From Flavobacteriaceae bacterium (lineage in GTDB: Bacteria > Bacteroidota > Bacteroidia > Flavobacteriales > Flavobacteriaceae), in the NCBI GenBank assembly GCA_029247985.1, contig JAQWKF010000013.1, positions 1-8,744 of the forward strand: a stretch of DNA of 8,744 nucleotides, written 5' to 3'. Within the stretch, counting starts at the first letter, position 1; the number at the start of each line of letters is the position of its first letter. A model generated the notes under the pieces. It worked only from the letters and a program-made list of their open reading frames with translations. It did not search any database and was not told where the DNA came from. This document shows, one piece after another, positions 6,749-8,744 of this stretch. Position numbers and translations under genes: made by a program.

Positions 6749-7234
6749 TTAATTAGCTTCATAATTTTCATTTTCCATAATATGTGTTGAACTACCAGAT
6801 CTGATTTCGGCATGCATTATTTCACCACCTGTTGTTCCTGTTTGCTTGGCATAGTACAAGGCTGTTATTGTTAAAATAATTGTGAGGTAGCTTATCCATC
6901 TTCCAAATGTTTTCCGCTTTAAGTGGGCCCATATACCAACCAGTGAAAAACCACCTAATACATACATGATCCAAGAAAAGGTTTCTGCTGCTTCTTCGTG
7001 TAGTTCCATATATTTTTCCTCAACCCCTGGAAGGTCTTCTATGAAGTGCTCAGCAGCTTCTCCACTAGAATAGGCAGCACCAGTTAGCAGGGCAGCCAGG
7101 ATGTAAAACATATATGCGGTTCGCTTTAGTATGCTTGATTTTAAAACCCCTCCTGCGATGAGTAGTATTAAGCCAACAATAGGCAGAATGATGGGAAAAT
7201 GGTTAATGGCTAAATGTAGGTGTGCTTCATTCAT
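6749..7234 (-). CDS. Four-helix membrane protein with conserved-looking histidines, DUF2231-like
   Basis: A 161-residue protein starting MNEAHLHLAINHFPI, with predicted membrane helices at about 13-31, 40-57, 86-104 and 113-130. Histidines sit near membrane boundaries: H5, H7 and H12 (with the NHFP motif), H63 in EAAEHF, H79 in ELHEEAAE and H141 in TGGEIMHAEIR. The NHFPI start and overall layout resemble DUF2231-type proteins and a Bacteroidota family of unknown function that ends in a TxGGEIxHxEI segment. The frame runs 25 codons further upstream, to 7309, but that part overlaps the preceding gene and looks unrelated. The ATG at 7232-7234 places the start 11 bases after the transporter gene's stop and gives the family N-terminus. 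Paired with a metal transporter, it could bind haem or metal, but no function is established. Confidence 0.85.
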   Translation of the reverse strand: MNEAHLHLAINHFPIILPIVGLILLIAGGVLKSSILKRTAYMFYILAALLTGAAYSSGEAAEHFIEDLPGVEEKYMELHEEAAETFSWIMYVLGGFSLVGIWAHLKRKTFGRWISYLTIILTITALYYAKQTGTTGGEIMHAEIRSGSSTHIMENENYEAN

Positions 7235-7245
7235 AATTATAGTTG

Positions 7246-7959
7246 TTAAATGGTTATTTTGAATAGATGACCAACCCATGCGGTTAGGCCCATAGCGGTG
7301 GTGCCCCAAAAACTTATTCTAACGATTGCCTTAAAGACGCTGGAGCCTCCTGTTTTTGCAACTACGATTCCCAATAGAATTAAAAAAAACAGGGCAGAAA
7401 CATAGAGTGTGTATTTCAAGTGTTGTACGGGTAATGTAAGCACTACAACTAGCGGAAGTGCGCCGCCAGAGATAAAGGCCAAACAGCTCGAAATAGCAGC
7501 TTGAATAGGCTTTGCTTTGCTTATCTCATTTAACCCAAGCTCATCTCTGACATGCGCTGCAAGTGCATCATGTTCGGTAAGTTCTTCCGCAACGATTTTG
7601 GCTGTTTTTTTCTTTAGCCCTCTTTTTTCATAAAGCGCAGCCAATAGTTTAAGCTCTGCTTCTGGCATTTCTGCTAGTTCTTTTTTTTCTCTTTCTATAT
7701 CCGACTGCTCAATATCTGTCTGGGAACTCACAGACACATACTCACCAGCCGCCATCGACAAAGCGCCAGCTATAAGCCCTGCAAGTGTAGCTAGTACAAT
7801 GGTTTCACTGTTGTCACTAGCTGAGGCAACGCCAATGGCGATACTAGCGGTGGATAAAATACCATCGTTTGCGCCCAAAACAGCCGCCCTTAACCAATTG
7901 CTTTTTTGAATGTAATGGTTGTCTAGATAGTTGTCAATATTGGGTTCAACTTCCGTCAT
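7246..7959 (-). CDS. VIT1/CCC1-family Fe(II)/Mn(II) transporter
   Basis: A 237-residue inner-membrane protein of the vacuolar iron transporter family. Plant and fungal members load iron or manganese into vacuoles by proton exchange; bacterial ones probably export these metals from the cytosol. The five-helix layout is clear. TM1 (about 23-46) carries RAAVLGANDGILS with D32. TM2 (about 53-74) holds M69 and E73 in SMAAGEYVSVSSQ. An acidic metal-binding helical domain spans about 75-150, with E84, E89, E91, E94, E125, E126 and E129. Then come TM3 (about 152-172), TM4 (about 181-201) and TM5 (about 209-232). The presence of the acidic cytosolic domain separates it from the shorter nodulin-like and CCC1 forms. 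The ATG at 7957-7959 fits the family. It is the first gene of a two-gene unit with the four-helix protein; no promoter consensus or metal-regulator operator is recognisable upstream. Confidence 0.93.
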   Translation of the reverse strand: MTEVEPNIDNYLDNHYIQKSNWLRAAVLGANDGILSTASIAIGVASASDNSETIVLATLAGLIAGALSMAAGEYVSVSSQTDIEQSDIEREKKELAEMPEAELKLLAALYEKRGLKKKTAKIVAEELTEHDALAAHVRDELGLNEISKAKPIQAAISSCLAFISGGALPLVVVLTLPVQHLKYTLYVSALFFLILLGIVVAKTGGSSVFKAIVRISFWGTTAMGLTAWVGHLFKITI

Positions 7960-8108
7960 TTACTTAGCATAATTGATACGCAGATAAACAGTTATTTACC
8001 CACAAGAAAATGTCCAAAAAACCAAATGATACACTTTTCGGAAGTAGAACAGACTTGGGGGTCTCGCCGAGATGCGTTGTGTACTACTAAAGTAATAAAA
8101 TATTCGGA
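7960..8108. other. Intergenic region upstream of the VIT1-type transporter gene
   Basis: This 149-base gap lies between the end of the peptidase gene and the start of the transporter gene, both on the minus strand, so it should hold the transporter promoter. No exact TAnnTTTG is present on the minus strand; the nearest is TATCATTTG (8023-8031), with one base too many in the spacer and no suitable TTG upstream. A GC-richer island at 8051-8080 contains AGAC-N6-GTCT (8051-8064) and the palindrome TCTCGCCGAGA (8062-8072). I see no ORF and no T-run terminator. Confidence 0.6.
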
Positions 8109-8744
8109 TTAGCGCAGCACTTTGGAGGGAAACACCACGGTGCTTTGGTGCCCATCCCTACCTACAGCAGCTACACCAAACAAATAATTATCTAACACAA
8201 TCCCCTCAAGGACGGTTTCTGTGGTATTACCCACATATTTGCTAAACGCCCAGGTAGGTGAGGTAGTATCCCGCCAATACACCATATAGCCCGCTGTGTT
8301 TGGGCTTTCAGAAGCCACCCATTCCAATCGAGTGCTAGGGGCTACTACACCTCCTATGGCAACTTCTTTTGGTGCTGCTGGTGCCCAAGCCAAGGATGCT
8401 AATGATATGGCATTTACCGCCGTAAGTTTGGCTGCATAGGCTGCATTTACGCCTGACAATACATCGCCATAAGCGATCCCGTCTTGATTGCGAATATCCT
8501 GATGCTGGCGGTTGTAGTTTTCATGGGCTTCCATAATGCGTATACCTGCAAAACCAACATCGTTGAAAGGGCGATGGTGACCACCACGACCAAATCGGTC
8601 TAAACGATAAATTAGTAGGGGATTCAGCTCGGGCATATACGTTTTGGTCATTTTGTGGACGTAGCGTGCCAATTGTCGAGAAATACCATCGACTTCACCT
8701 CCGTAAAAACGGCGTTGCTTGCGTGCACGCTCGGTTTCGGTTGG
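8109..8744 (-). CDS. M28-family metallopeptidase, C-terminal part with fibronectin-III-like tail (5' end outside window)
   Basis: The frame is open to the window edge; 211 residues are visible, ending at the TAA at 8109-8111. The first 125 match the end of an M28 zinc aminopeptidase domain. They contain RLDRFGRGGHHRPFNDVGF (residues 47-65), whose last histidine (H57) fits the final zinc ligand of the family, then GIRIMEAHENYNRQHQDIR and YGDVLSGVN. The other zinc ligands (HxD, the Glu pair, Asp) would lie upstream, out of view. Residues about 125-211 form a small beta-rich domain with LEWVASESPNTAGYMVYWRD, which reads as a fibronectin type III-like module, and the protein ends shortly after. 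Relatives in Bacteroidota are usually exported and act on peptides outside the cell. Signal peptide and full length cannot be seen. Most relatives I recall have GGDH where this has GGHH. Confidence 0.85.
   Translation of the reverse strand, partial: PTETERARKQRRFYGGEVDGISRQLARYVHKMTKTYMPELNPLLIYRLDRFGRGGHHRPFNDVGFAGIRIMEAHENYNRQHQDIRNQDGIAYGDVLSGVNAAYAAKLTAVNAISLASLAWAPAAPKEVAIGGVVAPSTRLEWVASESPNTAGYMVYWRDTTSPTWAFSKYVGNTTETVLEGIVLDNYLFGVAAVGRDGHQSTVVFPSKVLR

Noticed and set aside
7235..7309. A 25-codon N-terminal extension of the four-helix membrane protein, overlapping the 3' end of the transporter gene
   Set aside because: The extension (starting MGHHRYGPNRMGW) comes from antisense-free but out-of-frame reading of the transporter's coding end. 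It does not look like a signal or membrane segment, and the ATG at 7234 gives a family-like N-terminus.
8023..8031. TATCATTTG on the minus strand as a -7 promoter element for the transporter gene
   Set aside because: The spacer between TA and TTTG is three bases instead of two, and no TTG lies at the right distance upstream.
1..8744. CRISPR array, tRNA or rRNA genes, insertion sequences, or a defence island
   Set aside because: No regularly spaced direct repeats, cloverleaf-like sequences, transposase motifs or terminal inverted repeats were seen; the window is almost fully occupied by ordinary chromosomal genes.

Overview
The window looks like chromosomal DNA from a marine-type flavobacterium (Bacteroidota). 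Three things point there. The protein sequences have a Bacteroidota character (Ffh, FolD, QueE, an M28 peptidase with a fibronectin-like tail, a DUF5362-like protein). No gene start has a convincing Shine-Dalgarno sequence. Two intergenic sites match the Bacteroidota -7 promoter element TAnnTTTG. The DNA is fairly AT-rich and coding density is high. I see no rRNA, tRNA, CRISPR array, insertion sequence or phage gene.

Left part, plus strand (1-5117). The window opens inside the 3' part of a membrane protein of the Brp/Blh beta-carotene 15,15'-dioxygenase family, the enzyme that makes retinal. It is followed by a tightly packed cluster: ffh (SRP GTPase), folD (one-carbon folate metabolism), queE (7-deazaguanine/queuosine precursor synthesis) and a CxxCxxCC cysteine-cluster protein of the YkgJ family. 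Neighbouring genes overlap by 4, 1 and 1 bases, so they are probably translationally coupled. An FtsX/LolC-LolE-type ABC transporter permease follows 29 bases later.

Middle, plus strand (5118-6133). A PLP-dependent cysteine synthase/cystathionine beta-synthase family enzyme has a well-formed Bacteroidota promoter so close to its start codon that the mRNA should be leaderless or nearly so. It ends 3 bases from the end of a convergent gene.

Right part, minus strand (6137-8744). From right to left there is the C-terminal part of an M28-family metallopeptidase with a fibronectin-III-like tail (cut by the window edge), a two-gene unit of a VIT1/CCC1-type Fe/Mn transporter plus a four-helix histidine-containing membrane protein resembling DUF2231, and a small DUF5362-like membrane protein. 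The VIT1/four-helix pair is the best candidate here for an under-described functional unit, probably in metal or haem handling. Most of the rest is housekeeping. I found no clear sign of a wholly new system, and the findings are scored accordingly.
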